Source of the DNA: SB25 sp029560875
Lineage (GTDB): Bacteria > Bacteroidota > Bacteroidia > Bacteroidales > Tenuifilaceae
DNA: 64,000 bases
Reading direction: 5' to 3'
Assembly: GCA_035388225.1 (NCBI GenBank)
Contig: DAOOPM010000008.1
Span: 75,335 to 139,334, forward strand
Shown here: positions 33,749-42,636 of the stretch, piece after piece
Layout: each line of letters opens with the position of its first letter
Position numbering within the stretch: the first letter of the stretch is position 1
Translations under genes and position numbers: made by a program
Notes under the pieces: generated by a model
Seen by the model: only the letters and a program-made list of their open reading frames with translations
Databases searched by the model: none
Told to the model about the DNA's origin: nothing

Positions 33749-33774
33749 AAAAAAAGGAGGCATTTGCCTCCTTT
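33749..33774. terminator. Bidirectional intrinsic terminator
   Basis: Stem AAAGGAGGC (33753-33761) / GCCTCCTTT (33766-33774), loop ATTT, preceded by an A-run. It lies between the NTF2-like gene and the convergent EF-G2 gene. The A-run gives a U-tract on the minus strand; the plus side has only CCTTATTTTG. Confidence 0.8.
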
Positions 33775-33790
33775 CCTTATTTTGTCTAGA

Positions 33791-33817
33791 GTCTTGTGCC
33801 TGACATCTAGTGTCTGA
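33791..33817. repeat. Dispersed 27-mer repeat, copy 1
   Basis: GTCTTGTGCCTGACATCTAG, then TGTCTGA. The related copy at 55814-55840 differs at 6 of 27 positions. It is placed just after the EF-G2 stop in mRNA sense. Confidence 0.55.
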
Positions 33818-33824
33818 TCTAAAT

Positions 33825-35981
33825 CTATTCGTCTTGGTCTTCTGCTTCGTAAGCTTTTAGAAGTTTCTCCTGAACATCGGAAGGAACTTGCTCGTAAGCA
33901 TTGAACTTCATGTTGTAGGTTGCACGACCACTGGTTAGTGATGATAGCGCAGTAGAGTACTTGTTAAGTTCAGCTAGAGGTACCTTAGCGTTGATAACCT
34001 CGAATCCTTTAACGCTGCCCATACCCATGATAATTGCACGACGGTTCTGAAGGTCGCTCATTACATCACCCATTCTGTCCGATGGAACAAGAACTTCCAC
34101 ATCGTAAACAGGTTCCATAATCTTTGGACCAGCCTCTTTAAAAGCAGTTTTAAATGCGTTACGGCCTGCTAGTTTAAAGGAGATTTCGTTGGAGTCAACT
34201 GGGTGCATCTTACCATCGTAAACAGCAACGCGGATATCGCGAGCGTACGAACCGGTTAGAGGACCTTCCTCCATTTTCTCCATAATACCTTTTAGAATTG
34301 CAGGAAGAAAACGAGCATCAATTGCACCACCAACAATACAGTTGTAGAAAACAAGCTTTCCGCCCCACTCTAGTGGCACCTCTTCTTTTCCGCGTACGCT
34401 GATGTTAACCTCTTTGCCAGCAATTTTATACTTTGTAGGATCTGGAGCGCCTTCAACGTGTGGTTCAATTACAATGTGAACCTCACCAAACTGTCCAGCA
34501 CCACCCGATTGTTTTTTGTGACGGTAGTCTGCGGCAGCAATCTTTGTAATAGTCTCACGGTAAGAAATGCGAGGAGGAATAAACTCAATCTCAAGTTTGT
34601 TGAGGTTGGTTAGTTGCCACTTCAATGTATTTAAATGGTGTTCGCCCTGACCCGATACAATAATTTGCTTCAACTCTTTAGAGTGCTCCACTAGAATTGT
34701 TGGATCTTCCTGATGAGCTTTGTGTAAAAGTTCACTCATCTTTTCTGTATCAGCTTCATTCTTAGGTCTAATAGCGGTGCGGAATTTTGCATTTGGGAAC
34801 TCCATTGCATCGAATGTGAAATCCAAGCCTGCTCCGCAAAGCGTATGGTTAGTTTTTGAGTTTTTAAGTTTAACGGTTGCTCCAATGTCACCAGCAACAA
34901 GTTCTGTTACCTTATTACGGTTTTTGCCTGCAACAACAAATAGTTGAGCCATACGCTCTTTTGTTGAGTTGTTAGCATTCGTTAAGTCCATGCCCTCGGT
35001 TACTTTGCCCGACATTACTCGGAAGTAGCTAATCTCACCAATGTGAGGTTCAATGGATGACTTAAATATGAAAAGCGAAGTTGGAGCAGATGCGTCGCAT
35101 TTTACTTCCTTATCGTTATTATTCTTAAGTACTGGGGTTGATGCAGGATTTGGACCTACATTTAGGATGAAATCCATCAAGCGCTTTGTTCCAATGTTAC
35201 GTTTTGCCGATAAGCAGAACACTGGGAATAGTTGACGGTTGCGGATACCTGCAGATAATCCTGAACGCATCTCATCTTCGCTCAATGAACCCTGCTCAAA
35301 GAACTTTTCCATTAACGATTCATCGTTCTCAGCTGCAGCCTCAATAAGAGCGTTGTGTAGTTCAGCTGCTTTATCTGCCTCCTCGGCAGGAATTGGGAAC
35401 TCTTCACGAATACCAGTATCGCCCTTAAATTTGTACATCTTCATGGTAATAACATCAATAAATGCATCGAAAGATGTACCTGGATTAACAGGATACTGAG
35501 CTAAAATAACCTTACTACCAAAAGTTTGCTTTAATGAATCTAAGGTTTGGTCGAAATTAGCCTTTTCGTGATCTAACTGGTTAATGCCAAGCACCATTGG
35601 TTTGTGCATGCGCTCGGCATGGCGGTTGAAAATTTCAGTACCAACCTCAACACCGTACTGGCCATTAATAACCATTACCATAATGTCGGCTGGGTACATT
35701 GATGAGATAACGCCGCCCACGAAATCGTCGGAACCTGGAGTGTCAATTATATTTAATTTGCGGTCCATGAATTCGGTGTAAAGAATAGTAGAGAAGATGG
35801 ACCTTTGGTTAATCTGTTCAATCTCGGAGTAGTCCGAAACAGTATTCTTCCCCTCGATAGTTCCCTTACGCTCGATAACTTTTCCTTCAAACATCATCGA
35901 CTCGGCAAGTAGCGTTTTGCCACAGCCGGTATTACCCAGTAAGGCAACATTCCTGATTTGATCGGTTAAATAGGTTTTCAT
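33825..35981 (-). CDS. fusA2: Elongation factor G paralogue (EF-G2), GTPase motifs altered
   Basis: 718 residues from MKTYLTDQIRNVALLGNTGC; a 52-residue longer frame was rejected because it covers the predicted promoter leader. It has all EF-G domains: G domain, domain II, III, IV (the SGGAGQFGEVHI region) and V. The P-loop is GNTGCGKT (16-23) in place of AHIDAGKT. DTPGS (80-84) replaces DTPGH, so the catalytic His is Ser84. The switch-I RGIT motif of the paralogue at 37469 reads RSIF here. The G4 motif is NQLD. Bacteroides EF-G2 is reported to support translocation without GTP hydrolysis and to matter under starvation; this protein has the same hallmark losses. Divergent from the str operon. 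Gene symbol by analogy. Confidence 0.88.
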   Translation of the reverse strand: MKTYLTDQIRNVALLGNTGCGKTLLAESMMFEGKVIERKGTIEGKNTVSDYSEIEQINQRSIFSTILYTEFMDRKLNIIDTPGSDDFVGGVISSMYPADIMVMVINGQYGVEVGTEIFNRHAERMHKPMVLGINQLDHEKANFDQTLDSLKQTFGSKVILAQYPVNPGTSFDAFIDVITMKMYKFKGDTGIREEFPIPAEEADKAAELHNALIEAAAENDESLMEKFFEQGSLSEDEMRSGLSAGIRNRQLFPVFCLSAKRNIGTKRLMDFILNVGPNPASTPVLKNNNDKEVKCDASAPTSLFIFKSSIEPHIGEISYFRVMSGKVTEGMDLTNANNSTKERMAQLFVVAGKNRNKVTELVAGDIGATVKLKNSKTNHTLCGAGLDFTFDAMEFPNAKFRTAIRPKNEADTEKMSELLHKAHQEDPTILVEHSKELKQIIVSGQGEHHLNTLKWQLTNLNKLEIEFIPPRISYRETITKIAAADYRHKKQSGGAGQFGEVHIVIEPHVEGAPDPTKYKIAGKEVNISVRGKEEVPLEWGGKLVFYNCIVGGAIDARFLPAILKGIMEKMEEGPLTGSYARDIRVAVYDGKMHPVDSNEISFKLAGRNAFKTAFKEAGPKIMEPVYDVEVLVPSDRMGDVMSDLQNRRAIIMGMGSVKGFEVINAKVPLAELNKYSTALSSLTSGRATYNMKFNAYEQVPSDVQEKLLKAYEAEDQDE

Positions 35982-36108
35982 GCGGGTTACGCGTATTAAT
36001 TGTTTAACATCGGTTAGTTTTAGGTTGCAAAATTTGTCATCATCTATATAAGGTATATCTTCCCAAAAAAGACTTTGCAAAATTGCAGATCCGTTTTTTG
36101 AATCCCCC

Positions 36109-36138
36109 CAAAAATAGTAAAATTTTGTTTCAAACAAA
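36109..36138 (-). promoter_or_regulatory. Candidate EF-G2 promoter TTTG-18-TATTTTTG
   Basis: On the minus strand TTTG (36138-36135) and TATTTTTG (36116-36109) are spaced 18 nt, a good match to TTTG-N19-TAnnTTTG. The leader would be about 120 nt. Confidence 0.5.
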
Positions 36139-36139
36139 C

Positions 36140-36386
36140 TTATTTACCAATTTGAGTGATGTTGTAAAGCATGTGTGCTATGGGAGAAATTTATTTTAAG
36201 AATATATCTTTTGAATATGAGGAAGTTAAATAAATGTTGATGATTGAATTATTTTTGAGGTAATTGAAATCGACAATTTTTCATAGTTCATTCAGCTGAA
36301 TCAGTATTTCGCTCTTCATTTTTTAAAGAACACACGCTCTCAGGTTGGTAGGTTGAAAATATTTTTCAAGTAGTTAAAAATCAGTA
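36140..36386. other. Non-coding spacer between EF-G2 and str promoters
   Basis: About 250 nt, AT-rich, no convincing frame, RNA gene or repeat seen. Together with the promoters on either side it makes up the 571-nt divergent region 35982-36552. Confidence 0.6.
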
Positions 36387-36416
36387 TTGTTTTTTCATTT
36401 AAATGATATATCTTTG
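36387..36416 (+). promoter_or_regulatory. Candidate str operon promoter P1, TTG-19-TATCTTTG
   Basis: TTG at 36387-36389 and TATCTTTG at 36409-36416 with 19-nt spacing. The transcript would start near 36422 and include an attagca / tgctaat hairpin (36432-36452) in the leader. Confidence 0.6.
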
Positions 36417-36431
36417 CGCCCGCTAAAATGA

Positions 36432-36452
36432 ATTAGCACGGAAAATGCTAAT
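36432..36452 (+). promoter_or_regulatory. Leader hairpin between str promoters
   Basis: Perfect 7-bp inverted repeat ATTAGCA / TGCTAAT with 7-nt loop, downstream of P1 and upstream of P2. It would be part of the long leader only. Role unknown. Confidence 0.4.
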
Positions 36453-36479
36453 AAACAGCAAAAAAAGATGTTGAAATGG

Positions 36480-36508
36480 TTGTGGTGTTGAAAAAATCAA
36501 TACCTTTG
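36480..36508 (+). promoter_or_regulatory. Candidate str operon promoter P2, TTG-18-TACCTTTG
   Basis: TTG at 36480-36482 and TACCTTTG at 36501-36508, 18-nt spacing, about 44 nt upstream of the rpsL ATG. Strong match to the Bacteroidota consensus. Confidence 0.65.
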
Positions 36509-36552
36509 CAGTCCATTTTAAAAGTTTAATTTAACATAAATTTCATCAATTT

Positions 36553-36933
36553 ATGCCAACAATTTCGCAACTAGTAAGAAAAGGAAGGTCTAAACTGATC
36601 GACAAGAGTAAAGCGCCAGCGCTTGATGCTTGCCCTCAGAGACGCGGGGTATGTGTACGTGTGTACACCACTACTCCTAAAAAGCCGAATTCGGCTATGA
36701 GAAAGGTTGCCAGGGTTAGGCTTACAAACGGTAAGGAGGTTAATGCCTACATTCCTGGTGAGGGTCACAATCTGCAAGAGCACTCTATCGTGCTTATCCG
36801 CGGAGGTAGGGTAAAAGATTTACCCGGTGTTCGTTACCACTTAGTACGTGGAACACTTGATGCATCTGGTGTTGAAGGACGTAAACAACGTCGTTCGAAG
36901 TATGGTGCTAAGAGACCTAAAGTTAAAAAGTAA
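36553..36933 (+). CDS. rpsL: 30S ribosomal protein S12
   Basis: 126 residues. Decoding-centre protein. The loop TTPKKPNSAMRKVARVRL and PGVRYHLVRGTLD are intact, with lysine at the position usually mutated in streptomycin resistance. The C-terminus RSKYGAKRPKVKK is normal. First gene of the str operon, with two promoter-like boxes upstream. Confidence 0.99.
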   Translation: MPTISQLVRKGRSKLIDKSKAPALDACPQRRGVCVRVYTTTPKKPNSAMRKVARVRLTNGKEVNAYIPGEGHNLQEHSIVLIRGGRVKDLPGVRYHLVRGTLDASGVEGRKQRRSKYGAKRPKVKK

Positions 36934-36962
36934 AATTTAACCTCAGTTGATGCTTTAGAACA

Positions 36963-37439
36963 ATGAGAAAAGCAAAACCAAAAAAACGAATCATCTTACC
37001 CGATCCAAAATTCGGTGATGTAATGGTTACCAGGTTTGTAAATAACCTGATGTACGAGGGTAAGAAAAGTACTGCGTATGAAATTTTCTACAATTCATTA
37101 GAAATTGTTGGTCAACGCATGAAAGATGCCGAGAAATCTCCACTTGAGATTTGGAAAAAGGCATTAGAGAACATTACTCCACAAGTTGAGGTGAAGAGCC
37201 GCAGAGTGGGTGGTGCAACTTTCCAAGTTCCAATGGAAGTTCGCCCTGAGAGAAAAATATCACTTTCTATGAAGAACCTTGTTCTTTATTCCCGCAAACG
37301 TTCGGGTAAAGGAATGAGTGAGAAACTAGCTGCTGAAATTATGGCTGCTTTCAACGAGGAAGGTGCTGCTTTCAAGAAGAAAGAAGATATGCATAAAATG
37401 GCTGAAGCAAACAAAGCTTTTGCACATTTCAGATTTTAA
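36963..37439 (+). CDS. rpsG: 30S ribosomal protein S7
   Basis: 158 residues. Binds the 3' major domain of 16S rRNA and starts head assembly. RKAKPKKRIILPDPKFGD at the N-terminus and SRRVGGATFQVPMEVRPER in the middle are conserved. It lies 29 nt after rpsL and 29 nt before fusA. In E. coli S7 represses the str operon, but no equivalent site was identified here. Confidence 0.99.
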   Translation: MRKAKPKKRIILPDPKFGDVMVTRFVNNLMYEGKKSTAYEIFYNSLEIVGQRMKDAEKSPLEIWKKALENITPQVEVKSRRVGGATFQVPMEVRPERKISLSMKNLVLYSRKRSGKGMSEKLAAEIMAAFNEEGAAFKKKEDMHKMAEANKAFAHFRF

Positions 37440-37468
37440 TTCACGATACGGGGAAGGTAGGATTATAG

Positions 37469-39586
37469 ATGAGCAGGGATTTAAAATTTACTCGTAACAT
37501 CGGGATTATGGCACACATCGACGCCGGTAAGACAACAACTACCGAGCGTATACTATTTTATACTGGCAAAAGCCATAAAATAGGAGAGGTACACGATGGT
37601 GCAGCTACAATGGACTGGACGGTTCAGGAGCAGGAGAGAGGTATTACCATTACTTCAGCTGCTACTACAACCTTCTGGAAGTACAACAATCAGCAGTTCC
37701 AAATTAATATTATCGATACCCCAGGTCACGTAGATTTTACCGTTGAGGTAGAGCGTTCGTTACGTGTTTTGGATGGTACCGTTGCAACATTCTGCGCAGT
37801 TGGTGGTGTAGAGCCACAAAGTGAAACTGTATGGCGTCAGGCCGATAAGTACAGAGTTCCAAAGATTGCCTTTGTTAACAAGATGGATCGCGTTGGTGCT
37901 GACTTCCTATCAGTTGTTAGTCAAATTCAAGAAAAACTTGGCGCTAATCCAGTGCCTATTCAGATTCCAATTGGTGCTGAAGATTCATTTACTGGATTAG
38001 TTGACCTAATACAGAATAAAGCAGTTGTTTGGTTTGATGATCCTCAAACTAAATCTGTAAACTATCGTTTAGAGGACATCCCTGCCAATATGAAGGATGA
38101 AGCGGCTGAATGGCGCGGAAAACTTATTGAGGCTGTTGCTTCCTATAACGATGATTTGCTGGAAAGATTCTTTGAGGATCCAGATTCAATCACAGCTGAC
38201 GAAATGATTGAAACTATTCGCAAGGCAACAATCGATATGTCTATCGTACCTGTACTTTGCGGTGCTTCATTCAAAAATAAAGGCGTTCAGCATTTACTCG
38301 ATGCTGTTGTGGCTTTTCTTCCTAGTCCACTTGACAAAGGAGATATCATAGGCACAAATCCTGATAATGGTGAAGAAATTATTCGCAAACCAGTTATTGG
38401 TGAACCATTCTGCGGTTTGGCTTTCAAAATTGCAACTGACCCATTTGTTGGTCGTTTAGCATTTGTGAGAGTTTATTCAGGCAAGGTTGACAGTGGTAGC
38501 TATATTTTCAACACACGTACAGGTAAAAAAGAACGCATTAGCCGTCTATACCAAATGCATGCCAACAAGCAAAACCCAATTGAGTTCTGCGAGGCTGGTG
38601 ACATTTGTGCTGTAGTTGGTTTTAAAGATTTACGCACTGGCGATACCGTTTGCGATGAAAAACATCCTATCGCACTTGAGTCAATGACCTTCCCTGAGCC
38701 TGTTATTGGTCTCGCAATTGAACCAAAGACTCAGAAAGATCTTGATAAATTAGGTATTGCTCTAGGTAAACTATCTGAGGAAGATCCAACTTTCCGTGTT
38801 AAAACGGATCCTGATAGCGGACAAACTATTATTAGTGGAATGGGTGAACTTCACCTTGAAATTATTGTAGACCGTTTACGCAGAGAGTTTAACGTGGATA
38901 TTAGCCAGGGAGCTCCTCAGGTTGCATACAAGGAAACAATTACAAAATCTGTATCGCACCGCGAGGTATTCAAGAAACAATCTGGTGGTCGTGGTAAGTT
39001 TGCTGATATCATCTTCGAACTTGGCCCAGCCGATGAGGGTGTATCAGGATTACAGTTCGTTGATGAGGTTAAAGGCGGAAATATCCCCCGCGAATTCGTT
39101 CCTTCAGTTCAAAAAGGCTTTGCTACTGCAATGAACAATGGTGTTCTTGCTGGTTTCAATGTTCCTGCGATGAAGGTTGTACTTAAGGATGGTTCTTTCC
39201 ACCCAGTTGACTCTGATGCTCTTTCATTCGAAATCGCAGCTCGTTACGCATTCCGTGCAGCAGCACCTAAAGCATCACCCGTATTACTTGAACCTATTAT
39301 GAGCGTTGAAGTAGTAACTCCTGAGGAGTATATGGGCGATGTAATCGGCGATTTAAACAAACGTCGTGGTCAAATTGCTGGTATGGAATCAAAAGGAGTT
39401 GCTAGGGTTATTAAAGCCAAAGTACCTCTATCTGAGCAGTTCGGTTATGTAACAGTTCTAAGAACTTTGTCATCCGGACGTGCTACATCTACAATGGAAT
39501 TCTCTCACTACGCTGAAGTTCCCGCAAATATCGCAAAAGAGATTGTGGAAAAATCGCGTGGTAAGGAAGTAAAGGAGATTGAATAA
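37469..39586 (+). CDS. fusA: Elongation factor G
   Basis: 705 residues. Translocase GTPase with intact motifs: AHIDAGKT (15-22), switch I ERGITIT with Thr60, DTPGH (83-87) with catalytic His87, and NKMD (137-140). Domain IV has SGGRGKFADI. It is the canonical copy; the divergent paralogue at 33825-35981 lacks several of these residues. tuf does not follow it; rpsJ does, 21 nt later. Confidence 0.99.
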   Translation: MSRDLKFTRNIGIMAHIDAGKTTTTERILFYTGKSHKIGEVHDGAATMDWTVQEQERGITITSAATTTFWKYNNQQFQINIIDTPGHVDFTVEVERSLRVLDGTVATFCAVGGVEPQSETVWRQADKYRVPKIAFVNKMDRVGADFLSVVSQIQEKLGANPVPIQIPIGAEDSFTGLVDLIQNKAVVWFDDPQTKSVNYRLEDIPANMKDEAAEWRGKLIEAVASYNDDLLERFFEDPDSITADEMIETIRKATIDMSIVPVLCGASFKNKGVQHLLDAVVAFLPSPLDKGDIIGTNPDNGEEIIRKPVIGEPFCGLAFKIATDPFVGRLAFVRVYSGKVDSGSYIFNTRTGKKERISRLYQMHANKQNPIEFCEAGDICAVVGFKDLRTGDTVCDEKHPIALESMTFPEPVIGLAIEPKTQKDLDKLGIALGKLSEEDPTFRVKTDPDSGQTIISGMGELHLEIIVDRLRREFNVDISQGAPQVAYKETITKSVSHREVFKKQSGGRGKFADIIFELGPADEGVSGLQFVDEVKGGNIPREFVPSVQKGFATAMNNGVLAGFNVPAMKVVLKDGSFHPVDSDALSFEIAARYAFRAAAPKASPVLLEPIMSVEVVTPEEYMGDVIGDLNKRRGQIAGMESKGVARVIKAKVPLSEQFGYVTVLRTLSSGRATSTMEFSHYAEVPANIAKEIVEKSRGKEVKEIE

Positions 39587-39607
39587 TTACTTTTACTAAT
39601 ATGTACA

Positions 39608-39913
39608 ATGAGCCAGAAAATTAGAATTAAACTCAAATCGTACGACCACAACCTGGTAGACAAGTCGGCCGAAAAGATCGTGAAAACGGTCAAGGCTACA
39701 GGCGCTGTGGTGAGCGGGCCAATCCCGCTTCCAACGCACAAGCGAATTTTTACGGTAAACCGTTCAACTTTCGTGAACAAAAAATCGAGGGAGCAATTTG
39801 AGCTGTGCTCCTATAAGCGTTTGCTCGACATCTACAGCTCCACCCCGAAGACTATCGATGCTCTTATGAAGCTCGAACTTCCAAGTGGAGTCGAAGTAGA
39901 AATTAAAGTATGA
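39608..39913 (+). CDS. rpsJ: 30S ribosomal protein S10
   Basis: 101 residues. SQKIRIKLKSYDHNLVDKSA and GPIPLPTHKRIFTVNRS are typical of S10, also known as NusE, the transcription antitermination partner of NusB. First gene of the S10 block. No promoter-like TAnnTTTG box was seen in the short gap after fusA, so it is likely read through from the str promoters. Confidence 0.99.
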   Translation: MSQKIRIKLKSYDHNLVDKSAEKIVKTVKATGAVVSGPIPLPTHKRIFTVNRSTFVNKKSREQFELCSYKRLLDIYSSTPKTIDALMKLELPSGVEVEIKV

Positions 39914-39938
39914 GTGTGAATTGTAAATTGTAAAGACA

Positions 39939-40559
39939 ATGCCACAAGGATTAATTGGACGTAAAATCGGAATGACTTCCGTATTCGGTGAGGATGGAAA
40001 AAATATCCCCTGCACCGTAATTGAGGCTGGTCCTTGCGTTGTCACTCAGGTGAAGAATGCAGATAACGATGGTTATACTGCTATTCAGCTTGCCTTTGAT
40101 GACAAAAAGGAGAAACATACCAGCAGACCTATGATGGGTCACTTTCAGAAAGCTAACACCACTCCTAAACGCAAAGTAGTTGAGTTTAGAGATTGGGATG
40201 GTACTAATCAATTAGGTGATGTTATCACTGTTGATTTGTTTAACGAGGACCGTTGGGTTGATGTTACCGGAATTACCAAAGGTAAAGGATTCCAAGGGGT
40301 TGTTAAACGTCACGGATTCGGCGGTGTGGGTGGTCAAACTCACGGTCAGCATAACCGTCAACGTCACCCTGGTTCTATGGGTGCTTCATCGTTCCCATCA
40401 CGCGTTTTCCCAGGAAAAAGGTTGCCAGGTCGCACTGGTGGCGATAGGGTTAAAATCATGAACCTACGCGTTCTCAAAGTTATTCCTGAGAGCAACCTTC
40501 TTCTAGTAAAAGGTTCCATTCCAGGTGCAAAAGGTTCTTACTTAATTATTGAGAAATAA
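39939..40559 (+). CDS. rplC: 50S ribosomal protein L3
   Basis: 206 residues. The GLIGRKIGMTSVFGEDGKNI start and the loop GGQTHGQHNRQRHPGSMGA reaching the peptidyl-transferase centre are intact, including the Gln in GGQTHGQ, the usual target region of PrmB methylation. The stop overlaps the rplD start by one base (TAATG), so the two are translationally coupled. Confidence 0.99.
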   Translation: MPQGLIGRKIGMTSVFGEDGKNIPCTVIEAGPCVVTQVKNADNDGYTAIQLAFDDKKEKHTSRPMMGHFQKANTTPKRKVVEFRDWDGTNQLGDVITVDLFNEDRWVDVTGITKGKGFQGVVKRHGFGGVGGQTHGQHNRQRHPGSMGASSFPSRVFPGKRLPGRTGGDRVKIMNLRVLKVIPESNLLLVKGSIPGAKGSYLIIEK

Positions 40560-41191
40560 TGGAAATTAAAGTACTTAACATATCAGGACAGGAAACCGGG
40601 AGAATGATCCAACTCGATGATTCTATCTTTACCATCGAACCTAACGATCACGCAATCTATCTTGACGTTAAGCAAATTCTTGCAAACGGACGTCAAGGAA
40701 CCCATAAAGCGAAACAACGTAATGAGGTTTCCGGTAGCACACGCAAGTTGAAAAAGCAAAAAGGTACAGGTACTGCACGTGCAGGTAGCATCAAGTCGCC
40801 ACTATTCCGTGGAGGTGGACGTGTATTCGGCCCAGTACCCCGCGATTACAGCTTCAAGTTGAACAAAAAAGTTAAACAACTTGCCCGTAAGAGTGCACTA
40901 GCTTACAAAGTGAAAGATAATGCAATTGTTGTGGTTGAGGATTTCAACTTTGACACTCCAAAAACTAAACAATTCCTTTCAATTTGCAATAATTTAAAGG
41001 TAGCAGACAAAAAAACACTTTTCGTGTTGGGTGATGTAAATAAAAATATATCTTTGTCATCCAGAAATTTAGAAAAGTGCAAAGTTGTAAATGCTTCATC
41101 TATAAATACTTACGAAGTATTAAATGCAAAAGCATTAGTGCTTTCAGAGAGTTCGGTAGATGTTCTAAACAAATTGTTTAAAGTTTCTTAA
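40559..41191 (+). CDS. rplD: 50S ribosomal protein L4
   Basis: 210 residues. The extended loop with KKQKGTGTARAGSIKSPLFR and GGGRVFGPVPRDYSF lines the exit tunnel. In E. coli L4 represses the S10 operon through a leader structure; no such leader is apparent here. The start overlaps the rplC stop. Confidence 0.98.
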   Translation: MEIKVLNISGQETGRMIQLDDSIFTIEPNDHAIYLDVKQILANGRQGTHKAKQRNEVSGSTRKLKKQKGTGTARAGSIKSPLFRGGGRVFGPVPRDYSFKLNKKVKQLARKSALAYKVKDNAIVVVEDFNFDTPKTKQFLSICNNLKVADKKTLFVLGDVNKNISLSSRNLEKCKVVNASSINTYEVLNAKALVLSESSVDVLNKLFKVS

Positions 41192-41199
41192 TTAGACGA

Positions 41200-41493
41200 A
41201 TGATGGACATACTGATTAGACCGATTGTAACTGAAAAGATGGAGCGCTTAACTAGCAAGGTAAACCAGTACGGTTTTATTGTTGATAAGAAAGCGAATAA
41301 GTTACAGATTAAGAAAGCCATTGAGGATTTATACGGTGTTACCGTTGACTCAGTGAATACTATACGTTACGCAGGCAAACTAAAAAGCCGCTACACAAAG
41401 GCAGGTTTTTTGAGTGGCCGCACAAACAGCTTCAAGAAAGCTCTTGTAACGTTAAAGAATGGTGAGAAAATAGATTTTTATAGCAACATCTAA
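41200..41493 (+). CDS. rplW: 50S ribosomal protein L23
   Basis: 97 residues (or 96 if the second ATG is used). ILIRPIVTEKMERLTSKVNQ is the conserved start. VNTIRYAGKLKSRYTKAGF belongs to the tunnel-exit loop that docks trigger factor and SRP. It lies 8 nt after rplD. Confidence 0.98.
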   Translation: MMDILIRPIVTEKMERLTSKVNQYGFIVDKKANKLQIKKAIEDLYGVTVDSVNTIRYAGKLKSRYTKAGFLSGRTNSFKKALVTLKNGEKIDFYSNI

Positions 41494-41498
41494 AGAAA

Positions 41499-42323
41499 AT
41501 GGCTGTACGGAAACTAAAACCTGTTACACCAGGACAGAGACACAAAATTATAGGCACATTCGAAGAAATTACTGCTTCGAAGCCTGAGAAATCGTTGCTA
41601 CGCCCCCTGAAAAAAACTGGTGGTAGAAATAACCAGGGGAAAATGACCATGCGATATATAGGGGGTGGTCATAAGCGCCGATACAGATTGATTGACTTCA
41701 CACGCGAGCGCGAGGGCGTTGCTGCAGTGGTTAAAACCATTGAGTACGATCCAAACCGCACCGCACGTATTGCGCTAGTTGAGTATGCTGATGGCGAAAA
41801 ACGCTATATCGTTGCTCCTAGTGGACTACAAGTTGGTCAAACTATTATGTCAGGAAGAGGAGTTGCTCCGGAGCTTGGAAACACTCTTTACTTGGCAGAG
41901 ATTCCACTTGGTACATTAATTCATAACATTGAATTATATCCAGGTAGAGGCGCTTGCATGGCAAGAAGTGCTGGTTCATATGCACAACTTCTTGCACGTG
42001 AAGGCAAGTATGCAATTGTTAAACTTCCTAGCGGTGAGACCCGTATGGTGCTAACCGAGTGCAAAGCTACCATTGGTAGCGTATCGAACAGCGACCACGC
42101 TTTGGAGAAATCTGGTAAAGCCGGACGTACCCGTTGGTTAGGTCGTCGTCCACGCAACAGGGGTGTTGCAATGAACCCTGTAGATCACCCTATGGGTGGT
42201 GGTGAAGGACGCGCTTCGGGAGGTCATCCACGCTCACGCAAAGGTATTCCTGCTAAGGGCTACAAGACACGCTCTAAGAAGAATCCTAGCAATAAGTTTA
42301 TTGTTGAACGCAGGAAAAAGTAA
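41499..42323 (+). CDS. rplB: 50S ribosomal protein L2
   Basis: 274 residues. GGRNNQGKMTMRYIGGGHKR and the C-terminal NPVDHPMGGGEGRASGGHPR, near the peptidyl-transferase centre, are intact. It bridges 23S rRNA domains and is required for subunit joining. Normal length. Confidence 0.99.
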   Translation: MAVRKLKPVTPGQRHKIIGTFEEITASKPEKSLLRPLKKTGGRNNQGKMTMRYIGGGHKRRYRLIDFTREREGVAAVVKTIEYDPNRTARIALVEYADGEKRYIVAPSGLQVGQTIMSGRGVAPELGNTLYLAEIPLGTLIHNIELYPGRGACMARSAGSYAQLLAREGKYAIVKLPSGETRMVLTECKATIGSVSNSDHALEKSGKAGRTRWLGRRPRNRGVAMNPVDHPMGGGEGRASGGHPRSRKGIPAKGYKTRSKKNPSNKFIVERRKK

Positions 42324-42341
42324 TCAGTAAAAATTGAAGGT

Positions 42342-42611
42342 ATGAGTAGGTCACTTAAAAAAGGTCCCTTCATCGAATATAAGTTAGATCAACGCGTAAG
42401 CGCTATGAACGAATCTAACAAGAAGGCTGTAGTAAAAACATGGTCTCGTAGTTCGATGATTTCTCCCGACTTTGTTGGACACACCATAGCAGTTCACAAC
42501 GGGAATAAGTTTATTCCTGTATACGTTACCGAGAACATGGTTGGTCATAAACTTGGAGAGTTTGCTCCAACACGTACATTCCGTGGTCACGCAGGTAATA
42601 AGAAAAAGTAA
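42342..42611 (+). CDS. rpsS: 30S ribosomal protein S19
   Basis: 89 residues. SRSLKKGPFIEYKLDQRV start, KTWSRSSMISPDFVGHTIAV and a C-terminal FRGHAGNKKK basic tail. Binds the 30S head near S13. The end TRTFRGHAGN is canonical. Confidence 0.98.
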   Translation: MSRSLKKGPFIEYKLDQRVSAMNESNKKAVVKTWSRSSMISPDFVGHTIAVHNGNKFIPVYVTENMVGHKLGEFAPTRTFRGHAGNKKK

Positions 42612-42636
42612 GTGAATTGATTAAAGAAACTAAGCA

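Noticed and set aside
35982..36137. 52-residue extension of EF-G2
   Set aside because: Not EF-G-like, and it covers the predicted promoter and leader.
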